NCBI GenBank assembly: GCA_902783825.1
Contig: CACZSJ010000005.1
Span: 1 to 16,472 of the forward strand
Length of the DNA: 16,472 nt
Origin: Oscillospiraceae bacterium
GTDB lineage: Bacteria; Bacillota; Clostridia; Oscillospirales; Oscillospiraceae
Reading direction: 5' to 3'
Notes under the pieces: generated by a model
Told to the model about the DNA's origin: nothing
Database searches by the model: none
The model's input: the letters and a program-made list of their open reading frames with translations, nothing else
Program-made: the position numbers and the translations under genes
Part shown: positions 1 through 7,355 of the stretch, one piece after another
How positions within the stretch are numbered: position 1 is the first letter of the stretch
How the letters are laid out: every line of letters begins with the position of its first letter

Positions 1-447
1 GATCCACTCCAAAGCTTTGGAATAGCGGAACAGTTCGTCCAGATCCAATTCAATGGCGCTGCTGGGGCTTCCGACAGCGGGGAACACTGTAGTAAAACGT
101 TTCAGACTTTCGTCCAGGTACACGGGGATTCCTTCTTTACAGCCAAAGGGGCACACGCCGCCGACAGGGTGACCAACCAGTTCCAATACCTCCTCGGGGG
201 AAAGCATCTTTGCCTTAAAATGAAACCGGTCTTTGAACTTATGATTGTCGATGCGTGCATCTCCAGCGGCGAGAATCAGCATGCAGCCATCCGCTGTTTT
301 GAAGGAGAGGGTCTTGGCGATCCTGGCCCCTGCCACGCCCAGTGCCTGGGCGGCGAGCTCTACAGTTGCGGAGGAAACATCAAATTCACGCACCCGATCT
401 TCCAGACCGAGACTGCGGAAATAGGCGCGTCCGTTCACGATAGACAT
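1..447 (-). CDS. YbaK/EbsC-family aminoacyl-tRNA deacylase-like protein, partial (C-terminus cut by window edge)
   Basis: The 149 visible residues read as a YbaK/EbsC (ProX-like) domain, a family of trans-editing deacylases that remove wrongly attached amino acids from tRNA, or that are of unknown substrate. The family signature HPVGGVCPFG is present near residue 100, followed by YLDESL and, further on, the GSPSSAIEL block close to the usual C-terminus. Typical members are about 155-160 residues, so only a few residues should be missing beyond base 1. The ATG at 445-447 is preceded by GGAGAT at the right distance. It lies 63 bases after the lemA-like gene on the same strand with no terminator between, so it is probably the last visible gene of the xpaC-telA-lemA transcript. 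The exact tRNA substrate cannot be told from sequence; the Cys-tRNA(Pro) deacylase subgroup is possible. Confident on family, not on substrate. Confidence 0.88.
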   Translation of the reverse strand, partial: MSIVNGRAYFRSLGLEDRVREFDVSSATVELAAQALGVAGARIAKTLSFKTADGCMLILAAGDARIDNHKFKDRFHFKAKMLSPEEVLELVGHPVGGVCPFGCKEGIPVYLDESLKRFTTVFPAVGSPSSAIELDLDELFRYSKALEWI

Positions 448-510
448 GTTATATCTCCAAATTTTCTCTGTTGATCCGGGGCAGTTGCCGGAGATCTGTT
501 TCCTTTATGC

Positions 511-1071
511 TCAGGCAAACAACCTGGGCATGGAAACGCCGGACAACTGGGCCAGAAGCTTTGTGGGGAAACGATCACAGAAGCGGCGGAACTCCCGCAC
601 GCTTTCGTTGTAACCCGCAGATTCGATGGCAAGCTGCGCATCGGTGATGGCGGTGCTGTACTCTTTGATGCTGTCAGCATCGCGATCGCTTAAGGCGGTT
701 CTCCCCAATTGATCCTCCAGAGTTCTGACGGCTTTGATCAGATCCTCATACTCTGAGTGGATATAGTCTGTGTTTCCCGGCGAATAGCTTACAGCCAGCC
801 TCAGCCATTCAGAGGTGTTTTCCACATCCTCGGTGTCAAGCTGATAGTTATTTGCGATGGTGACCATACTGTTGGCGCAGTCGCTGATGTTGCGAAGTTG
901 AGAAGCGATGCTTTTTTGTTCTGTGCCGTTGTAAACGACGCCATCATAAAAACCGTCGGAAACCGCCTGCGCTTTTCGGCCGAGCTTCACGTTGACCGAG
1001 AGAAGGGTAGAGGCAATCACAACGATGACGGTTAGAAACAAAGCAACGGATCTGCGTTTGAAAAAGTTCAT
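511..1071 (-). CDS. LemA-like membrane-anchored protein
   Basis: A 186-residue protein with one N-terminal hydrophobic segment (about residues 8-27) followed by a soluble, helix-rich domain. The C-terminal third matches the LemA pattern: AGYNESVREFRRF followed by DRFPTKLLA, which corresponds to the conserved A-YN-xVR-FN and FP...A blocks of LemA proteins. LemA proteins are small envelope proteins of unclear role, usually with the N-terminal helix in the membrane. The segment between the anchor and the C-terminal block is more diverged than in ordinary LemA, so this is a divergent member. The ATG at 1071 is preceded by GGAAGGAG seven bases away. It sits 27 bases after telA and is very probably cotranscribed with it. 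LemA next to TelA/XpaC fits an envelope-stress theme, but that is inference. Confidence 0.72.
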   Translation of the reverse strand: MNFFKRRSVALFLTVIVVIASTLLSVNVKLGRKAQAVSDGFYDGVVYNGTEQKSIASQLRNISDCANSMVTIANNYQLDTEDVENTSEWLRLAVSYSPGNTDYIHSEYEDLIKAVRTLEDQLGRTALSDRDADSIKEYSTAITDAQLAIESAGYNESVREFRRFCDRFPTKLLAQLSGVSMPRLFA

Positions 1072-1098
1072 AGAAAACTCCTTCCTTGTGGGGAGTGC

Positions 1099-2253
1099 TT
1101 AGCCCTTCATCTCCAGCAGCTTCTGCTTCAGCGCGCCTTCAATGCGGCTCAGCTCTTCTTCGGCCTGTGCACGGCGAGCGCGCCCGTCGTCCTGGATCTG
1201 GCGCACCTCATCCAGGGTGGCAATCAGCTCTTCGTTGGTTTTCTTGAGGGTCTCCAGATCGACAATGCCCCGCTCAGATTCCTTGGCGATGCTTACGCTG
1301 CCCTGGTGCAGGGTCTCCGCGTTTTTCTTGAGCAGCTCATTGGTCACTTCGGTTACCTCGCGCTGGGCCTTCATGGCCTGATCGGAGTGGTACAGGGACA
1401 TGGCCATGACCATCTGGTTTTTCCACAGGGGAATGGTATTGACAATGGAGGTCTGGATCTTTTCCGCCATGAGGCTGTCGTTGTTTTGCACCATGCGGAT
1501 CTGGGGCGCCATCTGGACGGAAATCATACGGGTCAGCTCCAGGTCATGGATCTTCTTCTCAAAGCGGCCGATCATGTTGGCAAAATCGTTGGCCGCTTGG
1601 GCATCCTCCGGCAGACCGCTCTGATTTGCTTTCTCTACATAGGCGGGCAGCTCCACATTGCGAAGATGTTCGATCTTCAGCTTGCCGGCGAGGATATACA
1701 TGGTCAGCTCCTTCATGTACTCCTCGTTCTTTTCATACATTTTATCCATCATGCTGATGTCTTTGAGAAGGATGACTTCGTGCTGCTCCAGCGCCTCGAC
1801 GATTTTGTCTACGTTGACTTCCGCCTTGTCATACTGGGCTTTCAGGGAAGCGAGGCTCTGGGTGCTCTTTTTGAACAGACCTTTCAGGCCCTTTTTCTCT
1901 TCTGCGTCAAAATTCAGGCCCTTCAGCTCAACCACGAGGTCGCCCAGCATGGCGCCGACCTCGCCCAGATCCTTGGTGCGGACCGTGGCAAGAGCGGCGT
2001 CAGAGAACTCGGAAATGTTCTTCTGCGCTGCGCTGCCGTAGTTCATGATCTGTTCGGTGTTCAAAACGTCGATCTTTTCGGAAAACTCCATAACAGCGGC
2101 CTGTTCGGCAGGGCTGAGGCTGTTCAGATCCAGCTTTTCTACCGGAGTTTCCTCAACTTGGACTTCCTCGGCAGGGGCGGGGGCAACGGCGGCTGCAGTA
2201 GCCGCATTGGGATCCAGCGTCAGAGAGGGGATGGTGGTCTTTTCTTCGCTCAT
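1099..2253 (-). CDS. telA: TelA family (toxic anion resistance) protein
   Basis: A 384-residue soluble protein, almost entirely helical and charged, of the TelA/KlaA family (YaaN and YceH in Bacillus subtilis). The family length is about 370-400 residues. The C-terminal half carries the recognisable core LYHSDQAMKAQREVTEVTN and a long coiled coil containing LKKTNEELIATLDEVRQIQ. Residues 10-35 are low-complexity Ala/Pro/Glu. TelA proteins were named for tellurite resistance on plasmids; chromosomal copies are linked to membrane and antibiotic stress, with no known enzymatic activity. The ATG at 2253 is preceded by AGAAAGG ten bases away. It follows xpaC by 57 bases on the same strand; the same pairing (xpaC-yaaN) is known in B. 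subtilis, which supports both calls. Clear at family level. Confidence 0.93.
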   Translation of the reverse strand: MSEEKTTIPSLTLDPNAATAAAVAPAPAEEVQVEETPVEKLDLNSLSPAEQAAVMEFSEKIDVLNTEQIMNYGSAAQKNISEFSDAALATVRTKDLGEVGAMLGDLVVELKGLNFDAEEKKGLKGLFKKSTQSLASLKAQYDKAEVNVDKIVEALEQHEVILLKDISMMDKMYEKNEEYMKELTMYILAGKLKIEHLRNVELPAYVEKANQSGLPEDAQAANDFANMIGRFEKKIHDLELTRMISVQMAPQIRMVQNNDSLMAEKIQTSIVNTIPLWKNQMVMAMSLYHSDQAMKAQREVTEVTNELLKKNAETLHQGSVSIAKESERGIVDLETLKKTNEELIATLDEVRQIQDDGRARRAQAEEELSRIEGALKQKLLEMKG

Positions 2254-2310
2254 GTCATTTTTTCCTTTCTAACAAATAGTTTTATCCATGATTCCGTGTG
2301 AACATGATGC

Positions 2311-3015
2311 TCATTGCGTGGCTTGGCTTACTTCAAAATCCTTATTGCCGGAAAGGCCTTCCCGGGCAAGCATGGTGTTCATCACCTGGATATCTGTTTC
2401 GATGTCCAGCGCCTGGTTTGCAAACAGAGAATCCAGACGTTTCTTGTAGGCTACAATGGCGGCATCCAGCATTTCGTTGATATTCTTCATGCTTTTGTCC
2501 AGGTTTTCGCCTTCGATTCCCTGCGAACTCATGCGATCGTATGCGTTCAGAAGCTTGATGGTTGTGGGCAGATAGTAGTTCATGAACTTTTTGATCTGGG
2601 GAATGTCATTGGGATCCTGGATGGCGTCCTGGGTGATCTTGTCTGTGATGCGCATAATCTCATTGATTTTGGTGCGCACTTCAGGATCTTTGATGGACAT
2701 GTACAAGCGTCCCATCTCACTTAAGGCGCGGTTGCCCTCCTCAATGATCGGATCTATCTCAGGACCATAGCTCTTTTTGGCCGCGGTACTCGGCTTGACA
2801 GCCGGTCTATCCTGGGGAGCGGCCTCCTTTTGTTCACGCGCGGCCTTTCTTCCCACCGCCTTCCCCACAAGGTAGGCGACAAAGCTGCAGCTGCCCAAGG
2901 TAAACAACAGCGCCCAAAGCTGGTACATGGGCAGAATGGAAGAGAGAATGATCCAAGCAATGAGAAAACTGTATATAGATCCAACACCGGATCTCCTTCT
3001 GCGATTTCTGGCCAA
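2311..3015 (-). CDS. xpaC: XpaC-like 5-bromo-4-chloroindolyl phosphate hydrolysis family protein
   Basis: From the chosen start this is 234 residues: an Arg-rich N-terminus, two close hydrophobic segments (about residues 14-50), a charged Lys/Arg/Ala/Pro linker, and a soluble helical domain. KFMNYYLPTTIKLLNAYDRM in the C-terminal half is the hallmark of the XpaC family. Members are membrane-associated and of unsolved function despite the enzymatic-sounding name. The start was picked as TTG at 3013-3015 because AAAGGAGG lies seven bases upstream of it. An upstream in-frame ATG at 3051 overlaps the -10 box of the only good promoter, and an in-frame TTG at 3120 lies upstream of that promoter, so neither is likely. 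First gene of the minus-strand operon, followed by telA. Confidence 0.88.
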   Translation of the reverse strand: MARNRRRRSGVGSIYSFLIAWIILSSILPMYQLWALLFTLGSCSFVAYLVGKAVGRKAAREQKEAAPQDRPAVKPSTAAKKSYGPEIDPIIEEGNRALSEMGRLYMSIKDPEVRTKINEIMRITDKITQDAIQDPNDIPQIKKFMNYYLPTTIKLLNAYDRMSSQGIEGENLDKSMKNINEMLDAAIVAYKKRLDSLFANQALDIETDIQVMNTMLAREGLSGNKDFEVSQATQ

Positions 3016-3049
3016 AGGAGCTTCCTCCTTTAAATAATATGATCGTTTC

Positions 3050-3078
3050 ATTTTATATCGAAATAATCTTGCCGTCAA
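3050..3078 (-). promoter_or_regulatory. Promoter of the xpaC-telA-lemA-ybaK operon
   Basis: On the minus strand, TTGACG (3073-3078) is followed after 17 bases by TAAAAT (3050-3055), a close match to the vegetative sigma-A consensus. Transcription should begin near 3043, leaving a leader of about 28 bases with the AAAGGAGG site just before the TTG start of xpaC. It lies back to back with the rpe promoter; the two -35 boxes are five bases apart. Confidence 0.7.
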
Positions 3079-3083
3079 GAGTA

Positions 3084-3113
3084 TTGCAAATGAAAGCGCA
3101 GTTGTAGTATAAT
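3084..3113 (+). promoter_or_regulatory. Promoter of rpe-recR
   Basis: TTGCAA (3084-3089), an 18-base spacer, and a perfect TATAAT (3108-3113). Transcription should begin near 3120, about 35 bases before the rpe ATG. Divergent from the xpaC promoter and sharing the same short control region. Confidence 0.72.
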
Positions 3114-3155
3114 CTATCAAGTTTGGAATACGCTTGGTGTGCGTGAGGTGCCAAT

Positions 3156-3809
3156 ATGGTAAAAGTTGCTCCTTCTATTCTATCGGCGGATTTTTCCCGC
3201 CTGGGTGAGGAAATTGAACAGATCCGACTTGGCGGAGCCGATTACGTACATTTTGACGTGATGGACGGGCTGTTTGTTCCGAACATATCCATGGGAATTC
3301 CGGTGTTGAAGTCTCTGCGCAAGGCAACGGATATGTTCCTTGATGTACATCTTATGATCGACAGGCCTGCCCGATATGTGGGCGCTTTCTGCCAGGCGGG
3401 CGCGGATCTGCTGTGCTTTCATGTGGAGTCTGACACCAGGCAGGGGATCCTGGACGCCATGGAAGAGACGCGTGCGCTGGGAAAGAAAGTGGGTGTCACG
3501 CTTAAGCCGGGAACCTCGGAGCAGGAACTGATTCCTTTCCTCCCCTTGGTGGATCTGGTGTTGGTCATGACGGTGGAGCCTGGCTTCGGCGGGCAGAGCT
3601 TTATGGAGGATCAGCTGCCCAAAATTGCGGCGATCCGCGGGATGCTGGACGCAGTGAATCCCGGCTGCGAATTGGAAGTGGACGGGGGCGTCGATGCGCA
3701 GACTGCGGCCCTTTGCAAGCAGGCTGGAGCAAATGTCCTGGTTGCCGGCAGCGCCGTTTTCGGGGCGCAGGATCGTGTTGCGGCTATTGAGGCGATTCGC
3801 CTGGCATAG
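3156..3809 (+). CDS. rpe: Ribulose-phosphate 3-epimerase
   Basis: A 217-residue TIM-barrel enzyme that interconverts D-ribulose 5-phosphate and D-xylulose 5-phosphate in the pentose phosphate pathway; cytoplasmic and metal dependent. All family blocks are present: PSILSADF at the N-terminus with Ser7 and the catalytic Asp34 in HFDVMDG, metal ligands His32, Asp34, His65 (DVHLMI) and Asp176 (EVDGGV), the flexible loop MTVEPGFGGQSF, and the phosphate-binding VAGSAVF near the C-terminus. Length is as expected (about 215-225). The ATG is preceded by GAGGTG seven bases away. recR starts 16 bases downstream, so the two are cotranscribed. No anomaly seen. Confidence 0.98.
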   Translation: MVKVAPSILSADFSRLGEEIEQIRLGGADYVHFDVMDGLFVPNISMGIPVLKSLRKATDMFLDVHLMIDRPARYVGAFCQAGADLLCFHVESDTRQGILDAMEETRALGKKVGVTLKPGTSEQELIPFLPLVDLVLVMTVEPGFGGQSFMEDQLPKIAAIRGMLDAVNPGCELEVDGGVDAQTAALCKQAGANVLVAGSAVFGAQDRVAAIEAIRLA

Positions 3810-3825
3810 AATAGGAGTATGTGAT

Positions 3826-4425
3826 ATGGCTTTTTTTCCTGCATCTCTGGAAACCTTGATTGATAAATTCGCCTCTCTGCCGGGAATTGGCAGAAAAAGC
3901 GCCCAGCGTTTGGCCTTCCACGTGTTGTCGCTATCGGATCCGGATGCGAGGGCTTTTGCTGACGCCATTACCGAGGCAAAGGCAAGCGTGCATTGCTGCC
4001 GTATCTGCCAGAACCTGACGGAAGGGGAGATCTGCGCCATCTGCGAGAGTGAGCATCGAGACCGGAGTACCATCTGCGTGGTTTCGGAACCCCGGGATGT
4101 GCTCAGCATCGAACGGGGGCGCGAATACAACGGGACCTATCATGTGCTGCACGGGGTGCTGTCGCCCATGAGCCATGTGGGACCGGATGATATCCGCGTG
4201 AAAGAGCTGCTGGTACGTGCTGCGGAGGAAGAGGTGCAGGAGGTCATTATGGCCACCAATCCGGACACAGAGGGCGAGGCGACAGCCATGTACATCTCGC
4301 GTTTGCTCAAGCCCTTTCATATCAAAGTCACACGGCTTGCCTACGGGATTCCTGTGGGCTCCAACCTGGAATTTGCGGATGACGCTACCCTGAACCGGGC
4401 GATCGAGGGCAGAACGGAAATGTAA
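3826..4425 (+). CDS. recR: Recombination mediator protein RecR
   Basis: A 199-residue protein, the standard RecR length. RecR works with RecO/RecF to load RecA on single-stranded DNA gaps. Visible parts in order: a helix-hairpin-helix around LPGIGRKSAQRLAFH (residues 18-32), a four-cysteine zinc finger (Cys58, Cys61, Cys70, Cys73; Cys57 is adjacent), a Toprim domain with VVSEP (85-89), the acidic ATNPDTEGEATA (143-154), and the C-terminal GIPVGSNLEFADDATL block. The frame is open upstream into rpe, but ATG 3826 has AGGAG eight bases before it and matches the family N-terminus. In many firmicutes recR sits with dnaX and ybaB; here it lies between rpe and RNase J instead. Confidence 0.98.
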   Translation: MAFFPASLETLIDKFASLPGIGRKSAQRLAFHVLSLSDPDARAFADAITEAKASVHCCRICQNLTEGEICAICESEHRDRSTICVVSEPRDVLSIERGREYNGTYHVLHGVLSPMSHVGPDDIRVKELLVRAAEEEVQEVIMATNPDTEGEATAMYISRLLKPFHIKVTRLAYGIPVGSNLEFADDATLNRAIEGRTEM

Positions 4426-4559
4426 TCCGCTTTTCCGACGTACGGCTTGCGCCGGACTAAACGGCGGCTGTTTCGGCAATACTGTGTGCGCGGTCATCCG
4501 GCCTGCCGAGACGCCGATAGCGCCGTACATAAGCAAATCAAAACAAGAATGGAGAAAAA
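4426..4559 (+). other. Structured intergenic region / leader upstream of RNase J
   Basis: The 134 bases between recR and rnj hold no convincing promoter and no T-run after a stem, but they are rich in inverted repeats. An outer pair GTACGGC (4440-4446) with GCCGTAC (4522-4528) encloses CGGCG (4462-4466) with CGCCG (4512-4516) and TCGGCA (4473-4478) with TGCCGA (4504-4509). CGGCG can also pair with an upstream CGCCG (4450-4454) across a seven-base loop, so two folds compete for the same segment. After 4528 the RNA becomes A-rich and unstructured up to the GGAG site. This looks like an mRNA leader or intercistronic structure. No known RNA family was recognised. Confidence 0.4.
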
Positions 4560-6215
4560 ATGGTATCAAAATTAAAAATCATTCCCCTTGGCGGACTCGG
4601 TGAAATCGGGAAAAACATGACCGCCTTTGAGTATGGAAACGACATCATCCTGGTGGACTGCGGCATGGGTTTCCCGGACGAAGACATGTACGGCGTGGAC
4701 ATTGTCCTGCCAGACTTCAGTTATCTGCGGAGCAACGCCTCTCGCCTTCGGGGTCTGATTCTCACTCACGGGCACGAAGACCATATCGGCGGTGTGCCGT
4801 ATCTGCTCAGGGAGTTGGACGTGCCCATCTACACCATGCCCCTGACTGCCGCGCTGGTGCAACTGAAGCTGGAAGAACATGATCTGTTATACAATACGCA
4901 GATCTTTACCAAAAAAGCCGGCGACCGCTTTCGCCTGGGCTGCTTTGGCATCGAATTCATTCACGTCAATCACAGCATTCCGGACGCCGTGGCCCTGGCC
5001 ATCAGCACGCCTTTGGGTACGGTGATTCACACAGGCGACTTTAAAATCGACGTGACGCCGATTTCCGGCAATATGATCGACCTTGTCCGCTTTGGCCAGT
5101 ATGGCAACGAAGGCGTCTTAGCCCTGCTCAGTGACTCTACCAATGTGGAGAAGCCGGGTCATTCCGATTCCGAGCGGAAGGTTGGCGTCAGCTTTGACAA
5201 GCTCTTCAAGGGCTGTGACAAGAGAATCATCATTACCACCTTCGCGTCCAATGTGCACCGGCTGCAGCAGATTATTGACGTGGCGGCCAAGTATAAGCGT
5301 AAGGTGGGCATTACCGGGCGCAGTATGGAAAACGTGCTCCGTGTGGCCTCGGTTCTCGGGTACATGAACATTCCGGAAAATACGATCATGGACATCGACC
5401 AGCTTAACAAGCTGCCGCGTGATCGTGTGGTCATCATCTCTACCGGCAGCCAGGGCGAGGCCATGTCCGCCCTCTACCGGATGGCCTTTTCCGAGCATAA
5501 ACAGATTCGCGTGGATTCCGGTGACCGGGTGATCATTTCTGCTTCGGCCATTCCCGGAAACGAAACCACCATCAGCCGGGTGATTGACGAGCTGTTCCAC
5601 AAAGGGGCGGAGGTGATTTATGACCGACACACCGATCTGCATGTTTCAGGACATGCCTCTCAGGAAGAGCAGAAAATGATTCTGGCGCTGGTCAAGCCTA
5701 AGTTTTTCATCCCGGTTCACGGAGAGTATCGGATGCTGATCCAGCATGCGGAGCTGGGACGCATGATGGGCGTCCAGCCGCGAAATATCGTGATCGGGGA
5801 AAACGGCCGTGTCATTGAGATTTCCAAGAAAAGCATCAAGTCTGAGCAAAGTGTTCCCGCCGGTGCGGTTCTGGTGGACGGCGGACTCGGCGAAGTGGGT
5901 AACGTGGTCATGCGGGACCGGCATCGCTTGGCGGAGGATGGCATGATTGTGGTAGTCCTCCCGTATTCCTCCCATGATTTTACGCTGTTATCCGAGCCGG
6001 AAATCATTACCCGCGGCTTTATCTACGTGAAAGAAGCAGAGGAACTGATGGTGGAGCTTAAGCGTGTGGTCATGGAGACAGTTGCGTCCTGTGACATCCA
6101 GCGGATCACGGATTGGGCCACGATCAAAAGTAAAGTCAAAAACAATCTCTCCGGCTACCTGTATAAAACCACCAGGCGCAGCCCCATGATTCTGCCTGTG
6201 ATCACGGAGATTTAA
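4560..6215 (+). CDS. rnj: Ribonuclease J
   Basis: A 551-residue metallo-beta-lactamase/beta-CASP nuclease, the usual RNase J length. RNase J is the main 5'-to-3' exonuclease and an endonuclease in mRNA decay and rRNA maturation in firmicutes. The core starts with PLGGLGEIGKN (9-19) and carries the zinc motif HGHEDH (His70, His72, Asp74, His75), HTGDFK (157-162) with Asp160, the beta-CASP block SGHASQEE (363-370) with His365, and PVHGEYR (385-391) with His387. The remaining C-terminal part includes GGLGEVG (441-447) and ends in the normal C-terminal domain. ATG 4560 has GGAG six bases upstream. It is likely read from the rpe-recR transcript and ends before a strong terminator. Only one copy lies in this window, so J1 versus J2 cannot be assigned with certainty. 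Confidence 0.98.
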   Translation: MVSKLKIIPLGGLGEIGKNMTAFEYGNDIILVDCGMGFPDEDMYGVDIVLPDFSYLRSNASRLRGLILTHGHEDHIGGVPYLLRELDVPIYTMPLTAALVQLKLEEHDLLYNTQIFTKKAGDRFRLGCFGIEFIHVNHSIPDAVALAISTPLGTVIHTGDFKIDVTPISGNMIDLVRFGQYGNEGVLALLSDSTNVEKPGHSDSERKVGVSFDKLFKGCDKRIIITTFASNVHRLQQIIDVAAKYKRKVGITGRSMENVLRVASVLGYMNIPENTIMDIDQLNKLPRDRVVIISTGSQGEAMSALYRMAFSEHKQIRVDSGDRVIISASAIPGNETTISRVIDELFHKGAEVIYDRHTDLHVSGHASQEEQKMILALVKPKFFIPVHGEYRMLIQHAELGRMMGVQPRNIVIGENGRVIEISKKSIKSEQSVPAGAVLVDGGLGEVGNVVMRDRHRLAEDGMIVVVLPYSSHDFTLLSEPEIITRGFIYVKEAEELMVELKRVVMETVASCDIQRITDWATIKSKVKNNLSGYLYKTTRRSPMILPVITEI

Positions 6216-6251
6216 TCTGCTTATCGTCTCTCGCTTTGTGGAGGCAAATGG

Positions 6252-6285
6252 AACAGACCCGAACCTGGTTCGGGTCTGTTTTTTT
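6252..6285 (+). terminator. Rho-independent terminator of rpe-recR-rnj
   Basis: A perfect 13-base-pair stem (6252-6264 with 6268-6280), a CTG loop, and a run of seven Ts (6279-6285). It starts 37 bases after the rnj stop codon and separates this operon from the partner-switching operon. Confidence 0.95.
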
Positions 6286-6342
6286 GTAAGATTGCCGGGA
6301 ATTCTGTGGCGGACACGGAAATGAAAAAGACTACGATTTTAG

Positions 6343-6371
6343 TTGTTTCTGGGCGTTGTGCATGGTACAAT
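6343..6371 (+). promoter_or_regulatory. Probable promoter of the partner-switching operon
   Basis: TACAAT (6366-6371) preceded by a weak -35 TTGTTT (6343-6348) with a 17-base spacer. It is the best sigma-A-like site in the gap after the rnj terminator. The -35 box is poor, so an activator or an alternative sigma factor may be involved. Confidence 0.5.
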
Positions 6372-6377
6372 AACAAA

Positions 6378-6480
6378 GAAGGATGAAGCTTTATCGGGCC
6401 TCATGCGCGTATGAGCGCTTTCGACGGCTGGCGCGAGGAAGACCCAAGCTCTCGAACTGCATCAAAATCAATTCATATAG
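6378..6480 (+). other. Long 5' leader of the partner-switching operon
   Basis: If the promoter at 6343-6371 is used, the leader is about 115 bases, long for this window. It contains a short hairpin CTCAT (6400-6404) with ATGAG (6411-6415), a possible GCGC (6415-6418) with GCGC (6431-6434) pairing, and CGAG (6434-6437) with CTCG (6451-6454). The stems are weak and partly exclusive. It then becomes AT-rich before the AGGAGG site at 6481. No riboswitch class was recognised. Confidence 0.3.
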
Positions 6481-6493
6481 AGGAGGCTATAGC

Positions 6494-6793
6494 ATGTTGA
6501 AGATCCATAAAACCATCAAAAACACAGAGGCTGTTTTCGAACTGGATGGGCGTCTGGACACCACCACCGCTCCGGAGCTGGAGTTGGAGCTGCGGCAGTC
6601 TCTGGACGGCGTTGAAAACCTGATCCTTGACTTGGAAAAGCTGGAGTATATTTCCTCCGCCGGACTGCGCGTCCTGCTTTTGGCTGTCAAGCTTTTGCAC
6701 AACAAGGGGACGATGAAGGTTGTGCACGCAAACGATTTGGTTATGGAAGTGTTTGAAGTGACTGGGTTTTCTGATATACTCACCATCGAGTAG
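6494..6793 (+). CDS. STAS-domain anti-sigma-factor antagonist (RsbV/SpoIIAA-like), first copy
   Basis: A 99-residue single STAS domain. In partner switching, the unphosphorylated form binds an RsbW-type kinase and frees the kinase's other partner; phosphorylation by the kinase reverses this. The family core GRLDTTTAP (18-26) and the phosphorylation loop YISSAGLRVLL (about 53-63) are intact; the serine pair in SSAG holds the expected phosphoacceptor. The C-terminus FEVTGFSDILTIE is typical. ATG 6494 has a perfect AGGAGG seven bases upstream. An in-frame ATG at 6383 would add 37 Arg-rich residues but has no spaced ribosome site. It is about 64% identical (hand count, 52 of 81) to the second STAS protein at 7356, so the two are tandem paralogues. 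Confidence 0.95.
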   Translation: MLKIHKTIKNTEAVFELDGRLDTTTAPELELELRQSLDGVENLILDLEKLEYISSAGLRVLLLAVKLLHNKGTMKVVHANDLVMEVFEVTGFSDILTIE

Positions 6794-6807
6794 GGGGGAG
6801 ATTTGAC

Positions 6808-7341
6808 GTGAGATCTGACATCATTGAGATCGACAACCAAGGAAGCGGGTTTGACAAAGCCCTTGAGGAGACCAGACGGGTCGCACAGCTGCAGGGACTG
6901 AATCAAAAGGATGCCGTTCGTCTCCAGCTTTGCACTGAGGAGATGCTCAGCCTGGCGCGCAGTGTAACAGGCGAGCTGAGAGCGTCCTTCTACCTGGAGG
7001 GCGAGGGCAAGAGCTTTGATCTGCACATGACCACCAAAACCGTTATGGACAAGGAGAAGCGTCATCAACTGATTTCTGCTTCCACTTCCCGGAAGAATGA
7101 GGCTGCCAAGAGCTTCCTGGGAAAGCTGCGGGACGCCTTTGAACAGGCGATGGCTGCCGAGGTAGACCACACCTATTATGAGCTTCCGGAAGCCGTTACA
7201 AAAGACGTTTCGTACACGTACATGGACGATCCGGAATGGGACGGGTATGAGCAGTCCATCCTGCGCCGCGTGGCGGATAACGTGAAGATCGCAATTCGAG
7301 GCGGCCTTGTCGACATGACGGTATCCAAGAGCTTTGATTGA
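6808..7341 (+). CDS. Degenerate HATPase-like protein between the two STAS genes
   Basis: A 177-residue protein that I do not recognise by name. Residues 12-75 resemble the start of an RsbW-type GHKL ATPase: a helix EETRRVAQLQGLNQ, then RLQLCTEEMLSLARSV in place of the N-box. The glutamate pair of the N-box is there, but the position normally held by the ATP/Mg-binding asparagine is leucine. No G1 (D-x-G-x-G) or G2 glycine-rich motif follows, so ATP binding is unlikely. The rest is Lys/Glu-rich helix (85-125) and an acidic tail ending in a short beta-like segment. The start is GTG 6808, with GGGGGGAG seven bases upstream that overlaps the preceding stop. The downstream STAS gene follows within 14 bases. 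By position it should bind a STAS protein; this is inference. Confidence 0.65.
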   Translation: MRSDIIEIDNQGSGFDKALEETRRVAQLQGLNQKDAVRLQLCTEEMLSLARSVTGELRASFYLEGEGKSFDLHMTTKTVMDKEKRHQLISASTSRKNEAAKSFLGKLRDAFEQAMAAEVDHTYYELPEAVTKDVSYTYMDDPEWDGYEQSILRRVADNVKIAIRGGLVDMTVSKSFD

Positions 7342-7354
7342 AGGATAGGCCTTC
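7340..7354 (+). promoter_or_regulatory. Small hairpin over the ribosome site of the second STAS gene
   Basis: GAAGG (7340-7344), loop of five, CCTTC (7350-7354). It begins inside the stop codon of the preceding gene and pairs the AAGGA site of the next one, just before ATG 7356. A ribosome finishing the upstream gene would open it, so it may enforce translational coupling. Five base pairs only; suggestive. Confidence 0.35.
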
Positions 7355-7355
7355 G

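Noticed and set aside
1306..2301. A 331-codon plus-strand frame opposite telA
   Set aside because: Antisense to telA, His/Leu/Phe-rich shadow translation without domain features.
3016..3120. N-terminal extension of xpaC to TTG 3120 or ATG 3051
   Set aside because: The region contains the promoter boxes, and the only good ribosome site serves TTG 3015.
6383..6493. In-frame extension of the first STAS gene by 37 residues
   Set aside because: Arg-rich, no properly spaced ribosome site, and AGGAGG sits directly before ATG 6494.
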